The notes beneath the pieces were generated by a model. That model saw nothing but the letters and a program-made list of their open reading frames with translations, searched no databases and was not told the DNA's origin. This document shows positions 52,581-63,092 of a DNA stretch of 64,000 nt, in pieces. Made by a program: the position numbers and the translations under genes. The number at the start of each line of letters is the position of its first letter. The first letter of the stretch is position 1. The stretch comes from Fragilaria radians (taxonomy: Eukaryota; Bacillariophyta; Fragilariophyceae; Fragilariales; Fragilariaceae), in the NCBI GenBank assembly GCA_900642245.1, contig CAAAJI010000038.1, positions 23,581 to 87,580 on the forward strand, given 5' to 3'.

Positions 52581-53587
52581 GAAATTGATTCAGAATTAAA
52601 GCCTTGTTTCAAAGGGAAACAAGGAATCCGGAATCGGCCTCCTGAGAATTCAAATATATTTTCAGCATCAGTTGTATCACTACTTTTGTTGTCATGAATT
52701 TGTAGAGTTCTTCAAACCAATTGTTTGATTTGAGCGTAGCAAGAAGATGGAATTGGTGGAAAAACAGAAAAAGTTTACAATCAAATTTCTTGGATAAAAT
52801 GAGGATATGCACCGATCAAACCTTGAAAGAAAACGGATTGAGAGAAGTCAATGGAGCATAATCTATTACATACATTTGGCTGACCACATCACTTTTGCAG
52901 TTCAATGAGATATGTAAATATTGAAAGGATATGATTTCCAAGTCCATTGTAATTTCATATATACCATATCAAAGGACAACTTTATAGAGATTCATACATG
53001 GAATGAGCACAACTTTGATTCTCAACATTTCGTAGATTCAACATTTCATGTGAGAATTTAGGATCCCATTTATTTGGATTCCAATTTACTAATCCAACAA
53101 ATTCCACCATCTTCTTGTGTTTTGTTAGATTTCATGGTTGAAAGTTGCACCTCAACTAATGTTCATTAGATCTTTAGCTTTCATCTCAGACTATTGAAAG
53201 TGAAAAAGGAAATTAGGGCAATTCTAACTTGAATGAAATATGTCAAGTTGTAAGTTAACTGGTATACACTGATACCTCAAGTTAATAATAGATGTGTGAT
53301 AGTCATAGCGTCTCAACTTCAAGATGATGCAGCCAGAATTCATGCTTTCACAGGAGAACCAATATCATAGCACTTAGTTCTGTATTTACAGGAATGGTTT
53401 TGCCCTTTCGCTATGTTAGCTTATGCGTGTATTCCACTTATGGGATATATATCCGCCATTGAAATGAATCAAATCCTTGGTGAAGGCAAAGAAGACCATG
53501 ATGGGAACTAGTCCCAAGATGAGCTAAACACTCCTGGACGTTATTGAATATTCGGAACAAAAAATTAGATTCTGAGATTCAATTTTC
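52581..53587. other. Intergenic, divergent promoters of uS15m and CPPED1 genes
   Basis: 1 kb between divergent genes, AT-rich. The minus-strand frame 52609-52812 has no motif. No repeat or RNA gene noted. Confidence 0.4.
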
Positions 53588-54679
53588 ATGTACCAAAATT
53601 ATAACATACAAATTCGGAACATGTCGTTTCGTGAGAGGCAAAGAGATCGGATGCTACATCATCCAACCCTTCAACAACATTCCATATCGCAGTTGCGTTA
53701 CGGTACCTTCTCCTTCGTAGTTTGTGCAGATACTCAGTTGGGAATTATTAATGACAATCGAGATTGGGAGACAGAATTGTCCTTTGCCCAATGCGCTGTC
53801 AACCAAATCAATGACTTACGTCCGCGACCTCTTTTTTGTTGCTGTTGTGGGGATTTGGTGGATATGGAGTCATCCTTTTACATCAATGACAATAAGTCAT
53901 CAAAAGGTCTTACAAAAGAGATGTGTGATGATATCCAAGATCGACAAAACCAAGATTTTCAACAAGTTTGGTCATCGCTGCACGAGGATATTGCTCTAGT
54001 TTGTTTATGTGGAAATCATGATGTAGGTAATAGACCAACACCTTCTAGCATTCAAAGATTCCAAGACGCATTTGGTGATGACTACTTGGCATTTTGGGCC
54101 TGTGGTTCATATAACATCGTTTTGAATACATGCTTATTCTCCAATCCTGATGGAGCATTAGAGCTTTACGAGAAACAACTAAATTGGCTAGAGGAGCGAT
54201 TAAAATATGCTGCTACTGAAAAGGCAGAGATTATATTCATTTTTGGTCATCATCCATGGTTTCTTTATCACGACGAGGAAGAGAAATCTGACCTTCCTGG
54301 AATCTCGCCGTATCCTGTGGAGTGGAATATCACAGAGCCCGGCGGATTTCCCGATTCCTACTTTCATATACCTAAAGAATACCGGATGCGCGTAATGCAG
54401 TTATGCGAAGAATATCAAGTGGCTGCGGCATTTTCGGGGCATTTTCATCAAAATCTCGTCTCTAAGGCATCCTTTGGAATGGAAATGATCATTACAACAT
54501 CGTTGTCACTAGTTTTCAATTCCACTGGCAAAACACTGAATTTTTCAAGTTCTGACGAACCCACAGGACTGAGAGGTATCCGAGTTGTGGATGTTGACAT
54601 AGAACAGAATACCCAACATGGCAAGTTTTCGCATCGTTTCATTCCGTTGGATGAAGAAGGATTGAAGCATAACTCTTAG
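53588..54679 (+). CDS. CPPED1: Calcineurin-like metallophosphoesterase, CPPED1 type
   Basis: 363-residue two-metal phosphoesterase. CPPED1 (CSTP1) in animals is a Ser/Thr phosphatase acting on Akt. The five metal-site blocks are visible in order: FVVCADTQLG (D near residue 42), CCGDLVD (about 85), CLCGNHDVGN (about 140), IFGHHPWFLYHDEE (about 218) and FSGHFHQN (about 285). The long insertion between blocks 1 and 2 (DNRDWETELSFAQCAVNQIN) and the PGGFPDSYFHIP piece are features of the CPPED1 group rather than of generic phosphoesterases. Start ATG at 53588, with a second ATG 11 codons later; no signal peptide. Single exon. The natural substrate in this organism is unknown. Confidence 0.87.
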   Translation: MYQNYNIQIRNMSFRERQRDRMLHHPTLQQHSISQLRYGTFSFVVCADTQLGIINDNRDWETELSFAQCAVNQINDLRPRPLFCCCCGDLVDMESSFYINDNKSSKGLTKEMCDDIQDRQNQDFQQVWSSLHEDIALVCLCGNHDVGNRPTPSSIQRFQDAFGDDYLAFWACGSYNIVLNTCLFSNPDGALELYEKQLNWLEERLKYAATEKAEIIFIFGHHPWFLYHDEEEKSDLPGISPYPVEWNITEPGGFPDSYFHIPKEYRMRVMQLCEEYQVAAAFSGHFHQNLVSKASFGMEMIITTSLSLVFNSTGKTLNFSSSDEPTGLRGIRVVDVDIEQNTQHGKFSHRFIPLDEEGLKHNS

Positions 54680-56246
54680 CTTAGATTGTACATCGGACAA
54701 AGTACTTCCATTGCATGAAGTATAACAAAATATGCTCTTTTAGAGAGCTTGTTATTTCTATGGAATACCAAATGCTGGCAAATGTGAAAAGTAAGTTATC
54801 TATATTTTAAAGCGGCAATTCAAGTATCCGGATAATTTAAGGGACATTTCCGCTTTTTGTCGATTCGGATTTTAACTTTATAAGCTAATTACCTATTACA
54901 TCTTGATTCCTTAAGATCTTTCAACCTGAATTTTCAGATTCCGTGTCCACTTACTTGTAATGAAATGAAGACTTAGGTTCATCAACAACTCCATACTCCA
55001 TAGTCACGTCATCCAGTTCAAGAAATCAAGATTGTTCGGACTCTACCTTTTTCAAATCATTAAGCATGCTTAAAAAGAAATCTTTGAGACACTAGAGTTC
55101 AGATGGAGCATGCTTGAAAAGAAATCTTGGAGACACTAGAGTTATATAAACTTACGAAATATAGACATTTATATAGCATGAAGTAGTAAACGAATTTGCT
55201 TTCCGTGGACTCACTGAAACACTGAAACAGATTTCTCTGATGCCTTGTAATTGGTTCCAAAACCTCTTAATACATAATTGAATATGCGCTTTCCCCTTGG
55301 CACCCTTTGCATCCGTCAGCCGAGAGCAAACACATAAAATTCCTTTTTTTATATCTTGGTCACATAGAAGCTCACCTGTGTATGTCTTTTTTACATACTT
55401 GACCAAAAAAAGATGCAACTGCAAAACAATACAGGGGATAAAAGTGACTTATGGCCTTGAGATTCTTGACTGAAACTCCATGAAATTCTGTAGGATGTAC
55501 CAAAACACTGTTCCATTAATACATGCGAATGATTTCTAATCAACCAAAGATTAGGTCCTCATTAATGCTCACAGAGAGATTTGTTTGATGCATGTAGTGA
55601 TCCTAACGGAATAATTCTACCATACCCAGTCGACACAGAAGTAAACCTAGACAACATTATTTGACGTATTACCTTAAGAATAATTTTACAGTAGACCACA
55701 AAGTTTTCCTTGCATTACCTTTACATTTTGCGATTCTGCCCTTTAGAACCCATGAATTAAACCTTTATTTATTGTTACGGTAGCCTGATTCTTGCATTTC
55801 AAATTTCTTCTAGGAACAGCAATGTAATGGACCTATTCTGTGCGTTCCCAATATCACAGGCAATACAAGCACTGATAACAAACATTCATATCTATGAAAA
55901 CTGCAATTGAGTCTTCATATTCTAATTCAGTATTATCCTACAGCATTCAATGTCAAAGACAATGTCACTCAGTTGGTGCTCAACCAAACGGCCGTAAGTA
56001 GCACCCGGAATTTGCTAGTACTGCTTTTACTCGGACTATCCAAGTAAAGACCTGAGAAAAATGCCAAGTTCTGATTGAATTTGTGATAATTATGACCAGT
56101 GTTCGGTCACATATACCTCTGTTCCGAGGGGGAAACTCAGGATAAGGGGAAATTGTACTGTAAGAACGAGCAGAAATCAAACCTAGCTCGGATTCATCGC
56201 CATTCAATTCAGCAAGTGACGGGAAAAAAAGAAAGGATTCCTCACG
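54680..56246. other. Intergenic, 1.6 kb, with a 44-bp tandem duplication
   Basis: No supported gene. It holds the duplication at 55064-55151 and the promoter side of the NB-ARC/TPR gene. The minus-strand frames 55152-55424 and 55980-56255 overlap no motif; the second runs antisense into the start of the NB-ARC gene. Confidence 0.4.
55064..55151. repeat. Tandem duplication, two 44-bp units
   Basis: 55064-55107 and 55108-55151 both start GCATGCTT and share AAAAGAAATCTT and GAGACACTAGAGTT. They differ by A/G changes and in the last bases. Confidence 0.8.
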
Positions 56247-59200
56247 ATGAATCAAGTCTTAGATTCACTGGATAATCTCGCACAAGATGTTGATAATGCT
56301 TACCTTAATGAAATTCAAAGTTCGGAACAAAGCAACTCCCGTAGGTCATTCTTTCGAACGGAATCGATTCGCAATATGGAAGTTGGCGAGGAGAGAGGCG
56401 GAGTAACTACAATCGATATGCTAGATTCATGGAAACAGTTAATCAAGAGTCTTTACGAGCAGAAAGTTTTCCTTAACTCAATTGACGATTTGCATAAACT
56501 TTTCTATGAAGTGTCGGAGTTCGATGATAGCATGAACGCTACGATAAAGACCATAATTGATCTTATGACACAAGCCGTGGAGCACGAAGATGAGGAGCAA
56601 ACAGATTCTTCTGAATGCCGTTATGTTACCTTAATTGAAATTCTTTTTTCATTCACTGGTCAATGGCAAATGTCAGATATTTGTCAAGGAGCTTGGGAAG
56701 CAGTAGTTGATGATGATCATATCATCGATGATGCCCTCCATGCCACTCCCGAAAGCTTTCGACAGCTAGCTTACGGAGTTCTCATGAGCCTACGATGGGT
56801 ACCTAAAGCACCTGGATTACGTGAAATATGTGGCTTTGAAACGGAAACACAGGCTGACATTCCTTCCGTTGTGGTTAGCATATTTTGTCAAATCCGATCA
56901 ACTCCACTTCCGAGACATGATTACATTCATCAACTATTAAATCGGCTTAAGGGTGGTGAAGATGTATCAACAGTGGCGATCACGTCTCTAGAAGATTCTT
57001 TCGCTCGCGGATCCACTTCGCAAGGACTGGGAAAAACAACTTTGGCAGCAATGGTCACGGCTCATCCGTTAGTTCAATCAAGCTATTGCGTCCTATGGTT
57101 GAGACTGCATAGGCCGAAGCAAGATGATTTCTTCGGGGTAATAAATCCAAGCATGACGTACCAGCAGTATGTCACCTATTTGAATTCGCTTTGTGAGCAG
57201 TTGGGTGTTGAGCACAGTTGGCCAGGTCCAGTACAATCTTTAGAGGAGAAATCTTTGCGACGAAAGAAAGAAGAAGAAAAAATGTTTCAGCTGAAACGGG
57301 AAATGACTTCTATTGTCGAAAGAAAGGCGAGCAAAGGAGTTCTGATGGTGTTGGATGATGTTCTTGATGATCAAGAAATAGAATGGTTTTGGTTTTTAGG
57401 AAATCAGTCATTACTTGTGACTACCTTGTCTCAGTCTCTAAGCGTTGACTGGACTTTAGAATTAGAAATGTTGAGCGAGGATGAAGCTCTAGAGCTTTTT
57501 TTGACCGAAGCTGATTATCCACCATTGCATGTTTTGTCTACCTCTCTCGAAGCAAAGTCAATAGTCCATCGCTGTGGATATCATCCCCTCACTATACGCA
57601 CCGTTGCGCGGTGGTTCCGTCTAAAGCAGGTCACTGCAGGTGTTGTCAAGGGTCTGGAGGAACTAAATCAGGAGCTCTCTAATTGTGCGGCAAAATTGCG
57701 GCATTCGCGTGGAAAGGTAAACACGTCAATCATATTGGAGGAAGTAATGAATCTCATGCTAAGTCCGGTTTTGGCAGCTGGAGGTCAACCAACAACACTC
57801 ATGAAAATGTGCCTTTCCAGCATGGCTATTGTGTTTCAGAGAAAGGTTCCGACTGAAGCTGTTCATTTACTTTGGGGTCAGATCCTGCGAACTGAACCAG
57901 ATGCCATTCGGGAATTGGGTGATAATTTAACTCCCAATCAAATTCGCAAAAGAGTGAGATTCATATCAGAGGCTCTGAGTTCCTTAGGCCTCTTGTCTTC
58001 CACCGAAACAAGTGGGATTTCTTTTGTAGAGATACATCATGAGATGCAAGCCGTTTACGCGATTGAGTGTTGTCGAGAAATGCAATTCAGTGATTCTGTG
58101 AACGAAACAATTAGGAGATGGCATGAGGCTTTTGCATCTGCTTACCTTGCAAAGAAAGTGGAGAGTGATCGTGATGGGACTGAGGATAAGTGTCGTGCTT
58201 ATGCTTTGGAGTTTTTGCTGAATCACATGCTAAATGGTTGCATGTATCAGAAGGCAGCAGTTCTGTTACGGGATGAGAGATTTCTTGAAGAGCGCTTAAC
58301 CTTCCTAGGTTGGGAAAAGGGCATGGCAGCACATGCTAATGACTGTCAGCACCTACTCAAGAAAATGAATCAAGATGAAAGCCTCGCGAACGACGCCGTG
58401 AACGTAGTTTCAGCGATATATTTGAAAGTTGGTGCATTTGTTGCTGACTTTGCTGAGACTCCAAGTGGTATGACCGAAGCGGCCAAGGCCTTAAGTTTGA
58501 TTGGGTATGCCTTAGCTGATATGGGGCGTTTTACGGATGCAGCATCGCAGTACAAGGCAGCACTCAAACTCGTTCACAAAACTTCAGACCTTGCAGCAAC
58601 GATTCATTACAGCTTGAGTACTGTGTATTTGGCAAGAAGCGATCATGAGAAGGCTTTAAAAAGTATCAAAGATTGCCTCAAAATTATGGACGATGGAAAT
58701 AAAGATCACGCACTCTATCCGGTCGCTCTGATGCTTGAGGGCGATGCTCATGTTATGCATTATGACTATCGAAAGGCTATGCAAATTTATGATTTGGCAT
58801 TAGATCAACTTTACACTAATTCGACAAATTATCGTGTCGAAATAGGTACTGCCTTAGGTAGAAAGGGACGTCTCTTATACATTATGGGTGAAGTTGATAA
58901 AGCATATGATACGTTGGATGAATGTTTAAAATGGAAGGGAAAAATTGATGAAAGCAGTTGTGAACTTGCTTCTATCCTCGACTTAATGGGTGATATTTGT
59001 ATTCAAAGAAAGGACAAGAATGGAGCGCTGAAATTTTTCGACCATGCGTATAGAACCTATGAATTTCATCGAGCTGATGCTGAGGAAACTGATATTCATA
59101 TCGTTAACGGGAAGACCGATGCATTACACCAGGATCTTGAAGGCTGTAATGAAAACTTTCAGATGGCTATGGAGTCTATGAAGAAACTTCCTCGAACATT

Positions 59201-60656
59201 CTTTGAACGCACTGCTTACGATCTACGCGTTATGGGAAGATCTTACATGTTCTGTGGTGACGAACTTCTCGCCATCCAAAAGTTTAATGAATGTCTCAAA
59301 CAAACTAAAGACAAAGGGGAAGAGTCTCTTGAGAGGGCGGCTGCATTGCTCGACTTGGGCGATCTTTACATAGACACTAAGCAAATGGACTTGGCAATGC
59401 AGAGTTTTCAACAGGCACTTAAGATTCATATTGTAAAGCTTGGTGACTGTGCAGCTCTGGTTCCTACCTTACTAAGAATCGGCAAGTTGCATCGTGATTT
59501 AGGGGATCTGGATCAAGCGATTTCTTTTGCCACAAAGGCTCTTGAGCTAACTGAACGATTGTACGGAGATAGCGATCCACGTGTCGGTGATATCTTGTTT
59601 GAGGTTGCCGACCTGAAGCTCTACGCAAATGATAGTGTTGAGGCTCTCGTAATGTTTGGAGAATGTCTAGACCTCAGACGAAAGCAACACAGCGATCGGC
59701 ATCCTGAGGTGGCTAATGTACTCGAGAAACTTGGTCAAGTTCATTTGAAAAGTTTAACTTACGAAAAATCTTATCAGTGTTTTGTTGAAGCTCTTGATAT
59801 ACGGCAGATAAAGCTTGAACCGACACACCCTGATATTGCAAGGACTTATCACTCAATTGGTATTGTAGCGAGAAAAGTAGGTCAGTGTGAACGAGCACTT
59901 CATTTCCTTCTGGAAGCATTGCATATTCGCAAAGTCCTTGATGACACTGGTGCAACAGTCATGACTTTGACTGAAATCGGTCACGTGCATAGGCAGCTAC
60001 AAGACGATATTAGTGCACTTGGTTGTTACGAGAAATCCGTTGAGATGCTCACTGAGCATTTTGGTGCATCCGATGGCAGGCTTGTTGACGTGTTCTTGCC
60101 ACTAGGTCACTTGATGAAGAAGCAAGGTTCTCTCGATGAAGCCAAGTCTCAGTATGAAAGAGCGCTGAAAATCGCTAAGAAGGAATTCGGCGATGATCAT
60201 ACTAAAACTGGATCCTCATACCGTAGTTTGGGATTATTACAATTCGATCTAAACTTCTACGAAGATGCTCTTGAAAATTTATCAAATTTTGTGAAGATTC
60301 AAGATTCCAAGAAAGAAAAAAACACAGTGGACTATATACTTGCGCTTCAACTTATCGGAGACATTAAGCTATTTAAAGGCTTGGTTGACGAAGCTAGCTC
60401 TGCCTATGCTTCAGCGAATAACGCTTATTCTGACAGCAAAGAGTTATCCAAGAAGTATCCAATTTTTCGAGCCATTCTCGATCGTCGCTTGGCTAATCAA
60501 CGAACGAAAAAGAGCCAAGCAGCGCCTACTGGATTGTTTGCTCGAATCACTGGTGAATTTGGTCGCCTATCTGATGAAGTGAATTCAAAAGCAGATGGAA
60601 TTCAAAGTGAACCGGATGAGATTGAATTAAGATGTGGACTTTTCTTCGATGATTAA
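56247..60656 (+). CDS. STAND protein: NB-ARC-type NTPase followed by TPR repeats
   Basis: 1469 residues, single exon, ATG at 56247. Residues about 1-230 are an effector-like or linker region without a recognised domain. The NTPase core follows: P-loop SQGLGKTTLAAMV (about 258-270), kinase-2/Walker B KGVLMVLDDV (about 363-372), sensor LLVTTLSQSL and the GLPL-like CGYHPLTIRTVARW, then a winged-helix-like stretch. From about 735 to 1410 there are many TPR units of kinesin-light-chain style (AASQYKAALKLVHKTSDLAA, SYQCFVEALDIRQIKLEPTH, AKSQYERALKIAKKEFGDDH). Such proteins act as switches that assemble on ligand sensing, in defence, signalling or scaffolding. In the P-loop the usual first Gly of GxxxxGK is Thr, yet GKTT is kept. 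Its actual role here is unknown. Confidence 0.85.
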   Translation: MNQVLDSLDNLAQDVDNAYLNEIQSSEQSNSRRSFFRTESIRNMEVGEERGGVTTIDMLDSWKQLIKSLYEQKVFLNSIDDLHKLFYEVSEFDDSMNATIKTIIDLMTQAVEHEDEEQTDSSECRYVTLIEILFSFTGQWQMSDICQGAWEAVVDDDHIIDDALHATPESFRQLAYGVLMSLRWVPKAPGLREICGFETETQADIPSVVVSIFCQIRSTPLPRHDYIHQLLNRLKGGEDVSTVAITSLEDSFARGSTSQGLGKTTLAAMVTAHPLVQSSYCVLWLRLHRPKQDDFFGVINPSMTYQQYVTYLNSLCEQLGVEHSWPGPVQSLEEKSLRRKKEEEKMFQLKREMTSIVERKASKGVLMVLDDVLDDQEIEWFWFLGNQSLLVTTLSQSLSVDWTLELEMLSEDEALELFLTEADYPPLHVLSTSLEAKSIVHRCGYHPLTIRTVARWFRLKQVTAGVVKGLEELNQELSNCAAKLRHSRGKVNTSIILEEVMNLMLSPVLAAGGQPTTLMKMCLSSMAIVFQRKVPTEAVHLLWGQILRTEPDAIRELGDNLTPNQIRKRVRFISEALSSLGLLSSTETSGISFVEIHHEMQAVYAIECCREMQFSDSVNETIRRWHEAFASAYLAKKVESDRDGTEDKCRAYALEFLLNHMLNGCMYQKAAVLLRDERFLEERLTFLGWEKGMAAHANDCQHLLKKMNQDESLANDAVNVVSAIYLKVGAFVADFAETPSGMTEAAKALSLIGYALADMGRFTDAASQYKAALKLVHKTSDLAATIHYSLSTVYLARSDHEKALKSIKDCLKIMDDGNKDHALYPVALMLEGDAHVMHYDYRKAMQIYDLALDQLYTNSTNYRVEIGTALGRKGRLLYIMGEVDKAYDTLDECLKWKGKIDESSCELASILDLMGDICIQRKDKNGALKFFDHAYRTYEFHRADAEETDIHIVNGKTDALHQDLEGCNENFQMAMESMKKLPRTFFERTAYDLRVMGRSYMFCGDELLAIQKFNECLKQTKDKGEESLERAAALLDLGDLYIDTKQMDLAMQSFQQALKIHIVKLGDCAALVPTLLRIGKLHRDLGDLDQAISFATKALELTERLYGDSDPRVGDILFEVADLKLYANDSVEALVMFGECLDLRRKQHSDRHPEVANVLEKLGQVHLKSLTYEKSYQCFVEALDIRQIKLEPTHPDIARTYHSIGIVARKVGQCERALHFLLEALHIRKVLDDTGATVMTLTEIGHVHRQLQDDISALGCYEKSVEMLTEHFGASDGRLVDVFLPLGHLMKKQGSLDEAKSQYERALKIAKKEFGDDHTKTGSSYRSLGLLQFDLNFYEDALENLSNFVKIQDSKKEKNTVDYILALQLIGDIKLFKGLVDEASSAYASANNAYSDSKELSKKYPIFRAILDRRLANQRTKKSQAAPTGLFARITGEFGRLSDEVNSKADGIQSEPDEIELRCGLFFDD

Positions 60657-61798
60657 TTACATGAGTTCAGTTTACCATAGAGCTAAGGAGAGAGATGGTC
60701 AGGTGCGTAAATGATGCTTTGATCTCGAAACTGCGCCTTTCCCATCGACTGTAATGTGTGAACTAGTTTCAGACTTTGCATTAAAAACGTCACGAAAATG
60801 AATGTATAACAATTAATGACTAGTTAAAGAGTGGATAACTCTCAGATGTAGGATAAGCAATGTTACTCTTTATTTTGTTACTACCTTGACGTGGAGTAAA
60901 ACGGATTTGGCAAATATTAGTGTTGTGCTACTGTGACAAACGGATTCCCAGCAGCAACACTCAATCAAGAGAAAAACTGAGCTAGACTGTTGAGAAACAT
61001 CTTCAAGTTTTCACCAAATGCCAGATGATCTCTAAGTGTGAGATTGCTGAGAATTGGCGTCAAGAACATAAAACGAGTACTCACCATAAATCATGCTCCC
61101 TTTGCAATCAGATAAACATAAAGAAGAAAGAAGCATAAAAATGCGCCATCAAATAGCTGTATTTGACCCTGAAACCCAAATTTGTATTGTTTGGGTAACT
61201 CAAAGAGAGTAATATTGATACTTCAGCAAATGTAGGAGATACATGGTATCATAATTGATCCTTAAGAGCTATTTGAGATTGAATTCTAGAGTGTTTCATT
61301 CATTTAGGGGTTAGGGGTTTCACTTACATTTAAATGAAAAAATGTGTTATGCTTTCTAAGACAAGTGCAAAAGATATGTATACAATGATCTGAATTATGT
61401 AGAGCTTAACTAGATCCAAATCTTTGTCCTAGAGGGGAAATCAAAATCAATTGCTAGAAATTAGATAACAGCTTTTGTTCTGTGCTTTTTGACATAAAAT
61501 GGAGTTTCAAGCAAAACGATAATGCTTTATTTTATTAAGCTCTTACAACCTATCAATATAAAATAGACACTGATATGAATTTGAACCTCTCTGTAGACTC
61601 CAAACATAGTTTGCACCTAATACTTTAAATCCGTTAATGGCATCAATTAATTCGTATTTCCTGATCTATAACAATCGTTAGTTTCCGGCAAAAAATCTCA
61701 AGATTGGTACAATACTTAAAGATTTATGTCCCTCGAGCCTTTTCGACACACTTACATTATTTTCCTCAATCCCTCAACTGTGTTTCGAGAAAAAAAAG
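60657..61798. other. Intergenic, 1.1 kb, no supported gene
   Basis: AT-rich region between the NB-ARC/TPR gene and the capping protein gene (same strand). No frame of interest, no repeat recognised. Confidence 0.45.
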
Positions 61799-62970
61799 AT
61801 GGACTCGCCTTCATCTTCAACTGTAAAGACTTGCTTAAGTCTTCTACAAAAAGTTCCGCCTTCTAAGTTAAGCGAGGTAATTCAAACTTTAACTTTCATC
61901 TCACTCTCTTAGCCAAGGCAATGAAATGACGACTTTCTCACCTTTTCGTTTTCATTTTACTACTACTACTGTGACTACCACTACAACTACAAAAACAACT
62001 ACGATTCAACTTTGACTGCGATGGCGATATGGATGGAACGACTTCTACTGCATTCCTCATTTCTGTATCAAGACTTGGGCAGTCCTTAAGAAAGTGATTT
62101 CGGATAGTGCTTGGAGTGAATTGCTGCAACGTGTGGTAGAAATGCCACTACAGAGCGAAGTAGATCAGAGGAATAAGTGCTTCCTTAAATGTGAAATGAA
62201 TCGTTACGGGACTAGCTACAGATCTCCCCACTCTAACCTATTCGTACCCGAGATTATGCCATCTGATGAACCACCCATATTAAGTGATAAACTACGCACG
62301 CTAGAATTGCATGCAAATGAAATATGGGATTCTTATACCAAACTTTACTATGGGAAGGAGGCAAATTGGTTCTGTGTATCTCAAGGAATCATCCTCCAAA
62401 TCATTTGTGGCATGTTTCTTGATATCTAAAACAGTGCAAAATGATGAAAGGCTTGAAGCGGGACAATGGAATAGTGCGCACATCGTTCAAGTTGGAAAAA
62501 TTATTAACGGAACGTCTTGCACGTACAAAATTCAATCTCAAATAATGATATCCTTAAATCCCCTAAGTCACATTGGCATTAGTGGTCAACTCTCTCGTAC
62601 GACAGAGCAAACTCATTCGGTATCCTCGGATGCCTTATCTGCAAGTCATTTGGAGAATATAGGGAAGATGATTGAAGATATTGAAATCGATATGAGATCT
62701 AATTTAGATGTTGTGACGATTCCAAGAACTCGACAGGTCTTATCAGGATTGCGTCGACCTACGGATACACCAGATAGCACCAACAAAAATAGCCACAGTA
62801 CTATGAAGATGGGCATCCCGATAATGCCATCTTTCCGACAACGAGGAAACAAGATTCCACAAGCTAGTGGTGTCATGTTACCTGGTATGGGGGGAGGAGG
62901 AGAAGCTGGTGCTGCTCACGCAGCGGCACTTCAAGCCGCGATATTGAAGAGATCGACAAAGAAAACCTAG
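61799..62970 (+). CDS. CAPZB: F-actin capping protein subunit beta, with an intron and a +1 frame break
   Basis: Beta subunit of the heterodimer that caps actin barbed ends. Exon 1 (61799-61876) encodes MDSPSSSTVKTCLSLLQKVP and ends SKLSE at donor GAG/GTAATT. The acceptor is uncertain. AAG at 62070-62072 or at 62088-62090 keeps the frame into SDSAWSELLQRVVEMPLQSE; the better-looking TCTCTTAG near 61912 leads to a stop. The body carries NRYGTSYRSPHSN and EIWDSYTKLYYG, which match the family. At about 62363-62365 (AAA) the frame must skip one base: YYGKEA then IGSVYLKESSSKSFVA in the next frame, continuing with WNSAHIVQVGKIINGTSCTY, ISGQLSRTTEQTHSVSSDAL and HLENIGKMIEDIEIDMRSNL. The C-terminal Gly/Ala-rich tail (about 50 residues) is longer than usual. 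No splice sites explain the break. Confidence 0.75.
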
Positions 62971-63092
62971 ATAAATGTTGAAGAATCACATTATAAGTTT
63001 TATTTATAAACAAGGGATGATGTTCATACAAAATGTATTCGTGGATACGTTTATGTCTCTAAGCAAAGATTTTCGTTAAGCCTTAAAAATAA

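Noticed and set aside
61877..61912. 36-nt intron in CAPZB ending TCTCTTAG
   Set aside because: The acceptor looks good, but the exon after it meets a stop within four codons.
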